Below are positions 54,212-63,596 of a DNA stretch of 64,000 nucleotides, piece by piece. The DNA comes from UBA7328 sp965247965 (GTDB taxonomy: Bacteria > Bacteroidota > Bacteroidia > Chitinophagales > Saprospiraceae), in the NCBI GenBank assembly GCA_965247965.1, contig OZ252053.1, forward strand, positions 2,666,001 through 2,730,000. The letters are read 5' to 3'. Below the pieces are notes generated by a model that was not told the DNA's origin, did not search any database, and was given only the letters and a program-made list of their open reading frames with translations. A program made the position numbers and the translations under genes. Position 1 is the first letter of the stretch. Every line of letters begins with the position of its first letter.

Positions 54212-55534
54212 CTACCGCCTCCTCATATCAGCTATCTCCTTACTGCTTATAAACCCATCCTTATCAGCATCCATGATGTTAAATCGTCTTCGCATACGCT
54301 CAGGAAGTTCATTCTTGGTCAAAAGCTCATCCTTGTTTTTGTCGAAACTCATCATACGCTCAATCATGCTGTTTCCTCCCTGCATTGGCCGACCTCCTGA
54401 ATTTGAACCGCCGGGACGTGAACGATGGGATCTGCCTATCACGCCACCGGCATAGGCATCAGGATCAAGAATAAGAGTATAGTTTTGTACTTCAATTCTA
54501 CACCACTTGTCATCCTCGTCACAGGCATAGTATATGACCTTAATTGGCAGGTGATCTCCGGATTTCCAGTTATTCACTTCAATAAGGAACTCTCTGGGAT
54601 CAGTATCACTGACTTGATTGATTTTTGGAGCCTTTCCTATTGCTTTATTAATGGTCGTGCCTACAGGCACAGTGATCTCATATTTTAAGGGATCGACCAG
54701 GTTGTTCCAGTGAACGTTGTGAATCGGATCAAGGTGGAAGCCAAAATATAGTCCACCGGAACCATCCTGTAACAGGTCACTCGTGGCCTCCGCTCTTAAT
54801 TTTACATAATAAGGGCTGGTATTGTTCTCGGGTCGTACCACAATGGGTATCAGCGTTTCGACCACGGTGATTCTCGTAACCACTTCTTCAGAAGGTGTAC
54901 TCACCGGTAAAACCATCGGCAGACCCAGCGATTCAATCGTAGATATTTCAGTTGCCGTGCCGACTAATTCAACAAGGGCTTTTCTAAGTTGTTCCGCATC
55001 GCTCCAGGTATTCATATAAATGATAGTCCCCTTATTGTCAAATAAAAACTCTGAATTGGGCGTAAGGCCAAAAACAGAACTCACTTCATTTGTCATGGGA
55101 TCTGCTAACCAAGGGATCTTTGTTTGAAGTTTTTCTTTCGCCTCGACAATATGTGTCAGCCGTTCCTCGATTTGTATTGGTTGTATATAACTATGGTTTT
55201 CAGGATGGGCAAGGGTCTTATAAAGATAATAGAAATCTACCTTCTCCACGTAGTCCCGGTATATGGCTTCAACCCCGGGGTAAGTTCTTAAGAATACAGG
55301 ACAAGTCAGGCAGCCACTTACTATTACTGTGGGATTATTTTGAAACAGGTCAGTTACCTTCTTCTTCTCCCCGTCAGAACTGTAAACTTCTAGGGAATCC
55401 GGTAAACTGCTTCCAACTTCCAGGCCGGTCGCCTTTAGTCTCACGTCCGGACCACCTTTGCGATATTGAGACTGTACTTGCAGGGATAATCCAATACTCA
55501 AGGAAAGGATCAGAAAAGTTAATTTGTATTGCAT
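54212..55534 (-). CDS. deiodinase-like thioredoxin-fold protein with C-terminal EF-hands
   Basis: 440 residues with a signal peptide (FLILSLSIGLSLQVQSQ). Residues 40-200 have the iodothyronine-deiodinase-like fold: NPTVIVSGCLTCPVFLRTYPGVEAIYRDYVEKVDFYYLYKTLAHPE, with C75-x-x-C78 where deiodinases have T-U-P; the selenocysteine position is Cys. A middle segment (YFGFHLDPIHNVHWNN ... IKVIYYACDEDDKWCRIEVQ) resembles DsbD N-terminal immunoglobulin-like domains. A Gly/Arg-rich linker (GRSHRSRPGGSNSGGRPMQG) leads to two EF-hands (DKNKDELLTKNE and DADKDGFISSKE). It probably acts as a periplasmic redox protein with calcium binding. The next gene starts 34 bases downstream. Confidence 0.78.
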   Translation of the reverse strand: MQYKLTFLILSLSIGLSLQVQSQYRKGGPDVRLKATGLEVGSSLPDSLEVYSSDGEKKKVTDLFQNNPTVIVSGCLTCPVFLRTYPGVEAIYRDYVEKVDFYYLYKTLAHPENHSYIQPIQIEERLTHIVEAKEKLQTKIPWLADPMTNEVSSVFGLTPNSEFLFDNKGTIIYMNTWSDAEQLRKALVELVGTATEISTIESLGLPMVLPVSTPSEEVVTRITVVETLIPIVVRPENNTSPYYVKLRAEATSDLLQDGSGGLYFGFHLDPIHNVHWNNLVDPLKYEITVPVGTTINKAIGKAPKINQVSDTDPREFLIEVNNWKSGDHLPIKVIYYACDEDDKWCRIEVQNYTLILDPDAYAGGVIGRSHRSRPGGSNSGGRPMQGGNSMIERMMSFDKNKDELLTKNELPERMRRRFNIMDADKDGFISSKEIADMRRR

Positions 55535-55536
55535 TG

Positions 55537-56733
55537 CTACCGTATTTTTCTTTTAATTATTAATCCGGTTTTTAATTGTTCGGCAGTTAGAATTCTGCAG
55601 AGAAATATTCCATTACTTAAATTGCTCAGATCCATGGTAAACTGAAATTTTCCTACTCCATATTCTTCAAACTCTTTGCTCTTGACCAACCTGCCTTGGG
55701 TATCATATATCTGAACCAAAATACGTTCAGGGTTTTGTAATTCTATTTCAAATTGAGCATGGTTTTCAAATGGGTTTGGAAACACCAATAACCCGGAGTT
55801 TTTTGATAAATCATCTATTGAAGTGGTCAGCGAAGGGTTAAAAGTAATAACTAAAGGACGATGGTCAGAAGGGAAACTCCCATTGGCGTTTCTACCCTGG
55901 TTATCAATAATTGCACTGGTTACATTGGTATTGGGAGCGGTCAAAATCCAATCAATCGCCGTCGATCCGGAACCAACAGTTCCCGGTTTTTGAACAGAAG
56001 GATTGGCTACTTCCCAGGAATCATTCAAAAGAATAGGATTGGTAATTGTGGTCGAATTGTAGGTGATTGGCATTTGATCAATCAAAAACTGCATAACCGC
56101 GCTAGAACGCACAGCATTAAAATCTCCAACAGTTATCATCGGGATACTTAGGGACGTATGTTGGTTCATCAATTGAACCATACCGTCAGCGTGCCGGTAT
56201 TGTCCGATAGTGGAAGAATCAGGATTTGTTGGCAACACAAATACAAAATGACTGGCATAAACCAAAAACTGATTTTGAGATGATGTTTCTTCCAGTCTGG
56301 CCCAATTCACATATCTTCCCGGGCCGTTGTATCCTCCATAGGTCTCCATTTCCTCAAAGCCACTCTCAATGATCGAAAACATATTTTTACGATAAAAAAT
56401 GTGGGATTCGCTTAAGTCAGGATTGTTGCCAAAGGTTTGAAGCATATTGTAATCCGTCAATGAAGATTCGATGAAAGGCCTGGTATTTCTTGTCGCTTCA
56501 ATGGCACAAAAAACGTCCGGATCGTTAATATTTATTCGGGCAATAACTGAATCTCTATTTCCAACCCAATCTGACGAACCAATATTAAAGCTCATCAATT
56601 TTATCTCTTGGGCATGAGTTGTGAACGAAAGAAAGAATAATGCTATGGAAGAAATCAGCGTGGCCCAACCACAACTAAACAGGATTCCCGCTAAGTCCGC
56701 AATGGACACGCTAATTTTCGCTAAGGATGACAT
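55537..56733 (-). CDS. endonuclease/exonuclease/phosphatase-family protein with T9SS C-terminal domain
   Basis: 398 residues. After a signal peptide ending THAQ the EEP fold begins, EIKLMSFNIGSS; later come DPDVFCAIEA, the catalytic GDFNA in PMITVGDFNAVRSS, TAIDWILT and the C-terminal SDHRPLVI, which carries the catalytic Asp-His. The last 85 residues are a type A T9SS sorting domain (LLVFPNPFENHAQFEIE ... GIFLCRIL ... IIKRKIR), so the protein is exported across the outer membrane. The substrate could be nucleic acid, inositol phosphate or a phospholipid. The downstream gene overlaps closely (2 bases apart). Confidence 0.85.
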   Translation of the reverse strand: MSSLAKISVSIADLAGILFSCGWATLISSIALFFLSFTTHAQEIKLMSFNIGSSDWVGNRDSVIARININDPDVFCAIEATRNTRPFIESSLTDYNMLQTFGNNPDLSESHIFYRKNMFSIIESGFEEMETYGGYNGPGRYVNWARLEETSSQNQFLVYASHFVFVLPTNPDSSTIGQYRHADGMVQLMNQHTSLSIPMITVGDFNAVRSSAVMQFLIDQMPITYNSTTITNPILLNDSWEVANPSVQKPGTVGSGSTAIDWILTAPNTNVTSAIIDNQGRNANGSFPSDHRPLVITFNPSLTTSIDDLSKNSGLLVFPNPFENHAQFEIELQNPERILVQIYDTQGRLVKSKEFEEYGVGKFQFTMDLSNLSNGIFLCRILTAEQLKTGLIIKRKIR

Positions 56734-56744
56734 TGCATTTTTAT

Positions 56745-58517
56745 TTATAGCTTAATGAGCGTTTTAATAAATTTCACCTTCCTTGATTCTATAGATAAAA
56801 AATAAAATCCAGGCGATATTTCGTCAACATCCAAGGTGAGATCATGGTTTCCAACTCCGACCGCCTTATTTCGATAAAACGCTTTTATGATCTTTCCATT
56901 CTGGTTCAGCAATGAGAAATTGTATTTATCTGCAGTGGTTACTGAAAATTTAAGCTGAAAATTTTGGCTGGCCACCGGATTTGGGAATAAACTCGTATTC
57001 GATATGACGTCGGTTGCCTCCTCTATCGCTGTGGTTGTAGAATTATCAACAACAACATATTGCCCCATCATCCCGCGATCTTCATGTTCCAAAATATGAC
57101 AGTGGTACATATAAGGATAAGTATCATCTGAAAAATCTAAAAAAGGCTTAATTATTCTTACCACACCATTTCCTCCACCTTGTGACCTGCCTGGCACCAA
57201 AACCACATCTTTCCATCCTTTTTCATTATCAGGCACCGGGCCGTTGGATCTAAAAAGTACTTGAAATGGAGCGCCGTGTACATGAAAAGGATGGGCTACT
57301 CCTGAGGTATTAATAATTTCCCATACTTCCATGTCTCCAACATTGATCGTTTCATTGATCACGTTTATATCCATAGATACACCATTGATCGTTGCCAATG
57401 GAGATCCGTTGACAATTTCAAAGGGTCGTGGATTTGTATTGTTTATTGCATCGCTTTGATTATATATTGGAATATTTGTTAGTGTGGAAGGTATAGTTGT
57501 AACCGGGATTGCCGTCGCATTATCCACAATAAAACTCATTATTCTATAATCAGATATGTCCATATCATCTCTCAAAGCAGGAGGGTAGGTTGGAAAGATG
57601 TTAATCAGCTCAGAAGAATAACTCATCAGATCGATTGTGCTGTTCAGATCTTCTGAGAAATCAACAACAATTTCAACTCTCTCGGCGGTGGAGATTCTCA
57701 CCCGATTAATTACCAATGGGGTTTCAAGTAAACCACCATCTGATCCGATCTGATAAAAATTTCGATTATCGCTAAATCCCAAATAATAACTTCGTCCATT
57801 TGAAGCATTGAGAATTCTGAATCGAATCATTTGTGCATGGGTATTATGGGTAGGTGTAATGGCGCCATTAACCAGCATATTATCGCCAGTTCGAACCACA
57901 AGAGCAGGAAGGTTCAAAAATTCCAGAAACGTTCCGTCCGGATTAAAAGCTCTGTCTTGAATGATCAGTGGAATATCGTCTACTCCGTAAGTTTTAGGGA
58001 TATCAAGCCCATCGGTTATATCATCTTCGACAATGATCATTCCTGCCAAACCTCTGTGCACCTGTCCGCCAGTTCCATTAGAATCTCGCCAGAAATCGGG
58101 TTTATGATGTGGATGGTACCAAAAAGTAGAAGCGACATTGAGTACTTCAAAAGTGGCTGTCCATGTAGTATTATCAGGAATCATTTGATGGGGCCCTCCA
58201 TCCATAATTGCCGGTACGTGAAATCCATGCCAATGGGTAGTTGTATTTTCTCCTAATTGATTGGTTACATTTAGCGCGACATTATCACCTTGATGCATTA
58301 ATAAAGTAGGCCCTAAAAAACTACCGTTGTAGCCTGAAGTGGGTGTCTGAAGTCCCGGAAGAAACACGGTGTTACCATTTGCCATGAGTAAGTCATAGGT
58401 GCGCACCCCATTCACCTGTGTGCCGGTGTTGAGAGGAGGAATAGGTAATATGTTTTGACTTTTTACAGGTAAACTAACTATTAGTAGTACGGCAAATTTT
58501 AGTAATTGATTTTTCAT
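56745..58517 (-). CDS. multicopper oxidase with T9SS C-terminal domain
   Basis: 590 residues with a signal peptide (MKNQLLKFAVLLIVSLPVKSQ). All four copper-ligand blocks are present: HWHGFH at 95-100, WYHPHH at 133-138, HPFHVHGAPFQ and YHCHILEHEDRGMMG, with the Cys-His bridge and a Met axial ligand. It should hold one type 1 and one trinuclear copper centre and oxidise metal ions or phenolics with reduction of oxygen to water. The C-terminal 85 residues are a T9SS domain (SLFPNPVASQNFQLKF ... SRKVKFIKTLIKL), so it is a surface or secreted enzyme. It lies 12 bases from the EEP gene. CueO- or CotA-like activity cannot be told apart by eye. Confidence 0.93.
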   Translation of the reverse strand: MKNQLLKFAVLLIVSLPVKSQNILPIPPLNTGTQVNGVRTYDLLMANGNTVFLPGLQTPTSGYNGSFLGPTLLMHQGDNVALNVTNQLGENTTTHWHGFHVPAIMDGGPHQMIPDNTTWTATFEVLNVASTFWYHPHHKPDFWRDSNGTGGQVHRGLAGMIIVEDDITDGLDIPKTYGVDDIPLIIQDRAFNPDGTFLEFLNLPALVVRTGDNMLVNGAITPTHNTHAQMIRFRILNASNGRSYYLGFSDNRNFYQIGSDGGLLETPLVINRVRISTAERVEIVVDFSEDLNSTIDLMSYSSELINIFPTYPPALRDDMDISDYRIMSFIVDNATAIPVTTIPSTLTNIPIYNQSDAINNTNPRPFEIVNGSPLATINGVSMDINVINETINVGDMEVWEIINTSGVAHPFHVHGAPFQVLFRSNGPVPDNEKGWKDVVLVPGRSQGGGNGVVRIIKPFLDFSDDTYPYMYHCHILEHEDRGMMGQYVVVDNSTTTAIEEATDVISNTSLFPNPVASQNFQLKFSVTTADKYNFSLLNQNGKIIKAFYRNKAVGVGNHDLTLDVDEISPGFYFLSIESRKVKFIKTLIKL

Positions 58518-58671
58518 GATTTTTTTTCAAAATTTTAACAAGCCATCCCTAACCAAACTTAGCGGGAGATTCTTTTGGCTGTGCCTTAGCCACGTTGTTT
58601 TGTTCCGAGTTCATCACCATAAATAAGTTTAATCCAAGAAAACTGACAACCTTCCCTCTCCAGTCTTCTGT

Positions 58672-59466
58672 CTACCCACCCCTACGAAACCCAAATCTGC
58701 CACCACCTCTTTGTTCCCTCATTTCTTCCATTTTCTCTTTTCTTATTTTGTGAAATTCTTCTCTATCCACCTTCTTTCCTTTGATCGGTTTTTTGATCAT
58801 TCCAGGATCTATTTCACCCAATTCTATAGACTCAGCGATGATAATATTCTTACCATCATTTTGATTCACTTCCAAAATCATTCCCGGCAAGCCACCAAAA
58901 ATTGAGGGCCCATTCTGTACAGGTATCTGAGGAGTAAACCAGGCGGTAACAGATATTGTATCGCGAATTGTAATCGTCGATTCCATTGCCATATAGTCGA
59001 GTATCTGTTTTTTGTTCCCAGTCATTTTCCAACTTTGTTTGATAATTTCGTCAGTGATCAGGAATTCCTTGCCAAAAAGGTCGTTTTTGTCAACAGCTAT
59101 CGATTCTGCCAGATTTTTGTACGATTCGTAGTTGATTCCGCCGCCGCCCATTCGCATTCTCATTCTGAATCTTGTACCACGGTCATTACCTCCAAATTCT
59201 CCCTCTTCTGCTCTTTCATTTTTACCGTTCTTGTAAATCGATTCGGTTTTATTGAAATACAATTCTTTCACCATCGTCCGCTCCTTCGGAATTCTATTGG
59301 CTAATTCCTTAGGTATTCCGAGAGGAGGTGTAAAATTGGTTTGCACCGTTTGTTTATAAGTGATTTTACCGGATTGCTGTGCCAAAAGGAATGTTGGGCA
59401 GAGCAGGTAGAATAGTACTACCGTCTTGTAAATGAAATTACTAGTACTAAGCAAAAATTTTATCAT
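58672..59466 (-). CDS. GLPGLI-family protein
   Basis: 264 residues, signal peptide ending FLLAQ. The eponymous motif is FGGLPGMILEVN at about 200-211, preceded by the typical KITYKQTVQ start and ITVRDTISVTAWFTPQIP-like strand. The C-terminus ends in REQRGGGRFGFRRGG, a Gly/Arg-rich tail like those of its operon neighbours. GLPGLI proteins are regularly encoded beside TonB-dependent receptors in Bacteroidota, but their function is not established. It is followed by the multicopper oxidase. Confidence 0.9.
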   Translation of the reverse strand: MIKFLLSTSNFIYKTVVLFYLLCPTFLLAQQSGKITYKQTVQTNFTPPLGIPKELANRIPKERTMVKELYFNKTESIYKNGKNERAEEGEFGGNDRGTRFRMRMRMGGGGINYESYKNLAESIAVDKNDLFGKEFLITDEIIKQSWKMTGNKKQILDYMAMESTITIRDTISVTAWFTPQIPVQNGPSIFGGLPGMILEVNQNDGKNIIIAESIELGEIDPGMIKKPIKGKKVDREEFHKIRKEKMEEMREQRGGGRFGFRRGG

Positions 59467-59503
59467 TTCATTAAATTTAGTTTCAGCTATTGAAAATGCA
59501 TCG

Positions 59504-60346
59504 CTATTTCTTAATCACCTCCAAAATCACTTCATGCGGTGTTACAGCCGTAAATATTCCCAATCCATTATTAATATTTGATGGCGGTTCTTGTAGAGTA
59601 AGCGTAGATGTCCCAACCGATTCGTAAAGCGCTGCATATTCGGCATTTAGCCTGTAGACAGTGATGACGTAGGTGCCAAAAAACTGCAACTCCCTTAGCG
59701 TATTGAGCGTATAGAAATCGACAATTTCCGGTTCTGATCTGAAAAACAGTTGGGGTGGCTCAATGCCCTGGTCTTCGAAAAATTCAAAAATTCCATTAAC
59801 AAATTCGGGATCGTCTTCTACATTTTCAACATCTACAAAATAATAACTACCTTCATCATTCTCCCAGGTTACCTCGACCACCTCCTGGTCTTCACCACCT
59901 AATCCTCTTGGCGGGCCTCCGCCACCAGGCCCGCTAAATTCTATTTGCTCCAACTCCAATACATCCCTGCTTATGCCGATCTCTTTTGAAGGATTGACAT
60001 ATGATTCCCCGGAAACTATTTCGCCTTCGAATTCAAATGAAATACTATACGTACGATCCTCTTGCACGATATGTTCCGGATTCCGGTAGTATCCATTTCC
60101 TATAGATTCAAGAATGACGTCCTGAGATCCATCATTGATAATCACATTCAGTCCGTCAATAGTATTCAAGGTTCCGTCTCCAGCATATGAAATGGATTCC
60201 GTAATGCGAATAGAATCTATAGGTTGGTTGGCAAATAGATAGCCTGCCACCACGGCCGTCCTATTTTCTAGGGTAGTTAGTGAAATTTCCTCTGCACAGG
60301 AAGACATTATCATTGCCGTTCCGATTATGATTAATATGTTTTTCAT
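59504..60346 (-). CDS. DUF4249 lipoprotein
   Basis: 280 residues, lipoprotein signal (GTAMIMSSC). DUF4249 pattern: TTLENRTAVVAGYLFANQPIDSIRITESISY, GLNVIINDGSQDVILESIGNGYY and VQEDRTYSISFEFEGEIVSGESYV, then a Gly/Pro-rich patch GPGGGGPPRGLGGEDQ. Proteins of this family are co-encoded with TonB receptors of the preceding gene's type and are thought to be surface lipoprotein partners. It starts 24 bases after the receptor gene. Confidence 0.87.
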   Translation of the reverse strand: MKNILIIIGTAMIMSSCAEEISLTTLENRTAVVAGYLFANQPIDSIRITESISYAGDGTLNTIDGLNVIINDGSQDVILESIGNGYYRNPEHIVQEDRTYSISFEFEGEIVSGESYVNPSKEIGISRDVLELEQIEFSGPGGGGPPRGLGGEDQEVVEVTWENDEGSYYFVDVENVEDDPEFVNGIFEFFEDQGIEPPQLFFRSEPEIVDFYTLNTLRELQFFGTYVITVYRLNAEYAALYESVGTSTLTLQEPPSNINNGLGIFTAVTPHEVILEVIKK

Positions 60347-60369
60347 TGTTCAAAATTTTGATAGGTGAT

Positions 60370-63354
60370 TTATCTGAATGTCCATTTAAAAAACAGACTT
60401 GGTGTCAGCCCAAGCAATGACACATCAGTCTCCAGTAACTGACCCTCAATGACCTCATACTCCTTGTACCACGTATTGGTTCGGTTGTAAAGATTGAATA
60501 CAGAAACACCAATCTGTGCTTTACTTGTGCCGACGTTGAAGTTGTAATTGGCCGAAATATCCCATCTGTGATACGCGGGATATCTCAATGCGTTTTTATC
60601 GCTAACCTGGAAATAGGGTTCAACCGATCCGTCCAAAAGACCTATTTCATAATAGCCTATTGGTGCGGTGTAAGGCTTACCCGTGCCGTATACAAATGTG
60701 GTTGCAAAATCAAAATTTTTCAATTTGTACAAACCAACTAATTTGAACTCATGGCGCTGGTCCTGGTTCGCAAAATAGGGTTGATCTGAAAAATCTTTAA
60801 AATCATACTCTACATCGCTCAAAGTATAGCTGATCCATCCGGAAAATTGACCAAATTTCTTTTGAACCAAAAACTCAACTCCTTTCGAAATGCCCGTACC
60901 TGTATAAAACTGTTCATCAATTGATAAAGTCCTGTCTCGGCCGAATCCGGAGGCCTCTAACCTATTCGTATACTCGCTCAGTCCATCATATGATTTGTAG
61001 AATGCTTCTACGTCAAAGAGGTAAGCATCAGTCTCGTAAGCGCCGCCTATTACATAATGTGTTGATGACGAGGACGGTATGAGGTCGTCGTTAGCCAGCA
61101 CCCAAAAATCGCGACTGCCTTGCTGAATATCTTCTCGAATCACCCTTGTGGCAAATTGATTGTATTGGCCATAGGCGCCTTTGAGCTTCAATTTATCATT
61201 TACAAGATAGGTAAATGACGCTCTCGGCTCAATATACAATTTTGAAGTAGGGCTGTAGTAATTACTTCTGAGCCCAAGATTCAGGATAAGCCGGTCGGAG
61301 ATAGTCACCTTGTCCTCCACATAAATGGATGCCGTCAGTCCCTGGTCATCGCGATCGATCAGGGTGGTCTCGTTGTTTTGAGTATAGCTGTACTTGATGT
61401 CGTTGTGCGTAAGCTGGATGCCAAAATCCAATTGATTGTTTGGATTGATCTTTAGTTCATTATCCAGCTTGAATGAAATATCTCTGAGATCATTGCTCTC
61501 GAATGATCCGGTCGTCCTGACAAAGGTGGTATCTGCTCTTGTAATATTGGTCACATTGTTACGATCTCTCTCGCTGAAATAATTAGAGTAGGATGCCGTG
61601 GCATTGGAGTAAAACTTATCCGACCATTGCCTCGACCATTTTAAGCTTCCGCCAATATTGCCCCAGTTACTGATGTCCGTGTTGTTATTGACAAATGAGA
61701 AATTGGTATTTCCACCCTGGCCAAAGCGCCCGCCACCGCCTTGAAGATTTGCACTGTCAACAATTCTTGAGTTGTCCAAATCATCTTCTCCGTTGTACAG
61801 ACTAAATGAAATCTTATCTCTTTTACTCAGCCGATAACTCAATTTGGCATTCAAATCGTAGAAGAAGGAATTGGGTTGAACCTGGGTCTGACCAAAATTG
61901 CCAAATCCGCCTCGTCCTCCAAATGCCCCGCCGCCGGGTTGTTCTGCCTGATCTTGCTGATTCTGACCAATTTCGGTAAATGAATCAAAAATATTGGAGT
62001 AAAATGCACTTTGAAAAGAACGACGGCCGGTGACAATAAAAGAACCCTTTCCATTGGCAAATGGGGATTCGACAAAAGCATTGACGCTCAGGAGGCTCAA
62101 CCCTACACCCATATTAAACTCATTTGTATTGCCGTCTTTTCCTGTAATGTCAATAACGCTTGATAATCGTCCGCCATATTTTGCCCCAAAACCACCTTTG
62201 TATATCTGTACGTCCTTAATGGCATTAGAATTAAAAGCACTGAAAAAACCAAACAGGTGATCGACATGATATACCGTGAACCCATCAAATAGGATCAGGT
62301 TCTGATCTGGTGTACCTCCCCGAACAAACAGTCCTGATGAGCTTTCATTCGTCCCGCTTATGCCCGGAAGCAATTGGATAGAACGAAAAATATCCTTCTC
62401 GCCAAAGCTCGGTAAGACCGAGGCGATCTCAGGCGTAATGCCAATCTTGCTCACACCTGAAGATGCATTCATAATCTGATCTTGTTTGACAGCGGCAATG
62501 GTAATTTCGTCGAGTTCTACGCTGCCTGATCGAAGAGTCAATTCAAAATATTCCCTTGCCATGTCGGGATTCAATTTGATCTGTGTGGATTGATATCCTA
62601 TATAGGATATTGCGAGTACGGCGGTGTCAGTGGGTACATTAAGTAAAGAGAAGTAGCCGTCCACATTGGTAGTCGTACCAATGGTCGTTCCTTGTACGAG
62701 AACCGAGGCATATGGCAAACTTTCACCGGTTTGTTCATCCTTTATTATTCCCCTGATAACTATGTTTTTTGAAATTTTATCATGGCCTATTAAAGCAGTT
62801 TTTTCCTCTTCAGGTAGGTAAATTCTCACATTTCTCCCCTTGGTGACTTCAAATTTGAGCGGAGTATTTTTTAGAATTTTGGCTAAAGCCATATCTAATG
62901 GCTCGTTCCTAAGTTTGCCAAACACCCGAATGTTTTCAATTTCAGCTTTGTCATAATGGAGATTGAGTTCATGCTCCGTCTTCCATGTGTTCAGCACCTC
63001 TGAAAGAAGTGTATTGTTGAATTCGTCCCTGACCTTGATGTGTTCGATGATCGAGGATTTAATTCTGATTTCGATGGAGTTATCGTCAATAATGGCATAT
63101 CCCAGGGGCGTATCCTCCAGGATGATTTTCAGTGCATTTTTGACAGAATATCCATCAAAAACTTTTGTAATTAAAATACCTTCAACATCAGCAGCGTCAT
63201 ATTTAATAGAAATTCTGCACCATTTCTCCCATCGGTCGAATACTTCGTTCAGTGGTTTATTTTCAAAATTGTCGACTACGGTGCAGTAGCTCGCCTGGCC
63301 CAGAAAAGGGGTAGATAAGCAGAGTAAAATGATTAGTAAAAACAATTCCTTCAT
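60370..63354 (-). CDS. TonB-dependent receptor with STN-like and carboxypeptidase-like N-domains
   Basis: 994 residues, signal peptide ending FLGQ. Two tandem STN-like segments (about 25-90 and 105-175) precede a CarboxypepD_reg-like domain (VIRGIIKDEQTGESLPYASVLVQGTTIGTTTNVDGYFSLLNVP), the plug (DIFRSIQLLPGISGTNESSSGLFVRGGTPDQNLILFDGFTVY) and a 22-strand-type barrel ending LTPSLFFKWTFR. Gly/Arg-rich loops GGGAFGGRGGFGNFGQ and GGGGRFGQGG lie in the early barrel. STN domains usually contact an anti-sigma factor, but no sigma/anti-sigma pair is adjacent; a LytS-type kinase gene is divergent instead. First gene of the seven-gene operon and its likely importer. Confidence 0.92.
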   Translation of the reverse strand: MKELFLLIILLCLSTPFLGQASYCTVVDNFENKPLNEVFDRWEKWCRISIKYDAADVEGILITKVFDGYSVKNALKIILEDTPLGYAIIDDNSIEIRIKSSIIEHIKVRDEFNNTLLSEVLNTWKTEHELNLHYDKAEIENIRVFGKLRNEPLDMALAKILKNTPLKFEVTKGRNVRIYLPEEEKTALIGHDKISKNIVIRGIIKDEQTGESLPYASVLVQGTTIGTTTNVDGYFSLLNVPTDTAVLAISYIGYQSTQIKLNPDMAREYFELTLRSGSVELDEITIAAVKQDQIMNASSGVSKIGITPEIASVLPSFGEKDIFRSIQLLPGISGTNESSSGLFVRGGTPDQNLILFDGFTVYHVDHLFGFFSAFNSNAIKDVQIYKGGFGAKYGGRLSSVIDITGKDGNTNEFNMGVGLSLLSVNAFVESPFANGKGSFIVTGRRSFQSAFYSNIFDSFTEIGQNQQDQAEQPGGGAFGGRGGFGNFGQTQVQPNSFFYDLNAKLSYRLSKRDKISFSLYNGEDDLDNSRIVDSANLQGGGGRFGQGGNTNFSFVNNNTDISNWGNIGGSLKWSRQWSDKFYSNATASYSNYFSERDRNNVTNITRADTTFVRTTGSFESNDLRDISFKLDNELKINPNNQLDFGIQLTHNDIKYSYTQNNETTLIDRDDQGLTASIYVEDKVTISDRLILNLGLRSNYYSPTSKLYIEPRASFTYLVNDKLKLKGAYGQYNQFATRVIREDIQQGSRDFWVLANDDLIPSSSSTHYVIGGAYETDAYLFDVEAFYKSYDGLSEYTNRLEASGFGRDRTLSIDEQFYTGTGISKGVEFLVQKKFGQFSGWISYTLSDVEYDFKDFSDQPYFANQDQRHEFKLVGLYKLKNFDFATTFVYGTGKPYTAPIGYYEIGLLDGSVEPYFQVSDKNALRYPAYHRWDISANYNFNVGTSKAQIGVSVFNLYNRTNTWYKEYEVIEGQLLETDVSLLGLTPSLFFKWTFR

Positions 63355-63596
63355 AACAAAATGAATTTTCTTAAGAAAGTGCTTTAGACCTCATATGTAC
63401 GCATAGAAAAGCTAGACGAATATGCTTATTCAGCGAATAGTCAACCTAGCCTGAAATTTTATCAATGAAGGGGCTAAAAAAATCAATGAAAACGCAAAAT
63501 CCTCTTTCATTGATAATACAATAGGCTTCGTTGATCAATGTTGTAGATAGGTGAATACCAGTTGGATTTATAGCAGCAAAAGAAGATATTGCGCAG

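Noticed and set aside
60370..63354. STN domains implying an adjacent sigma/anti-sigma pair
   Set aside because: No ECF sigma or FecR-like gene is seen in the window; the divergent gene looks like a LytS-type kinase.
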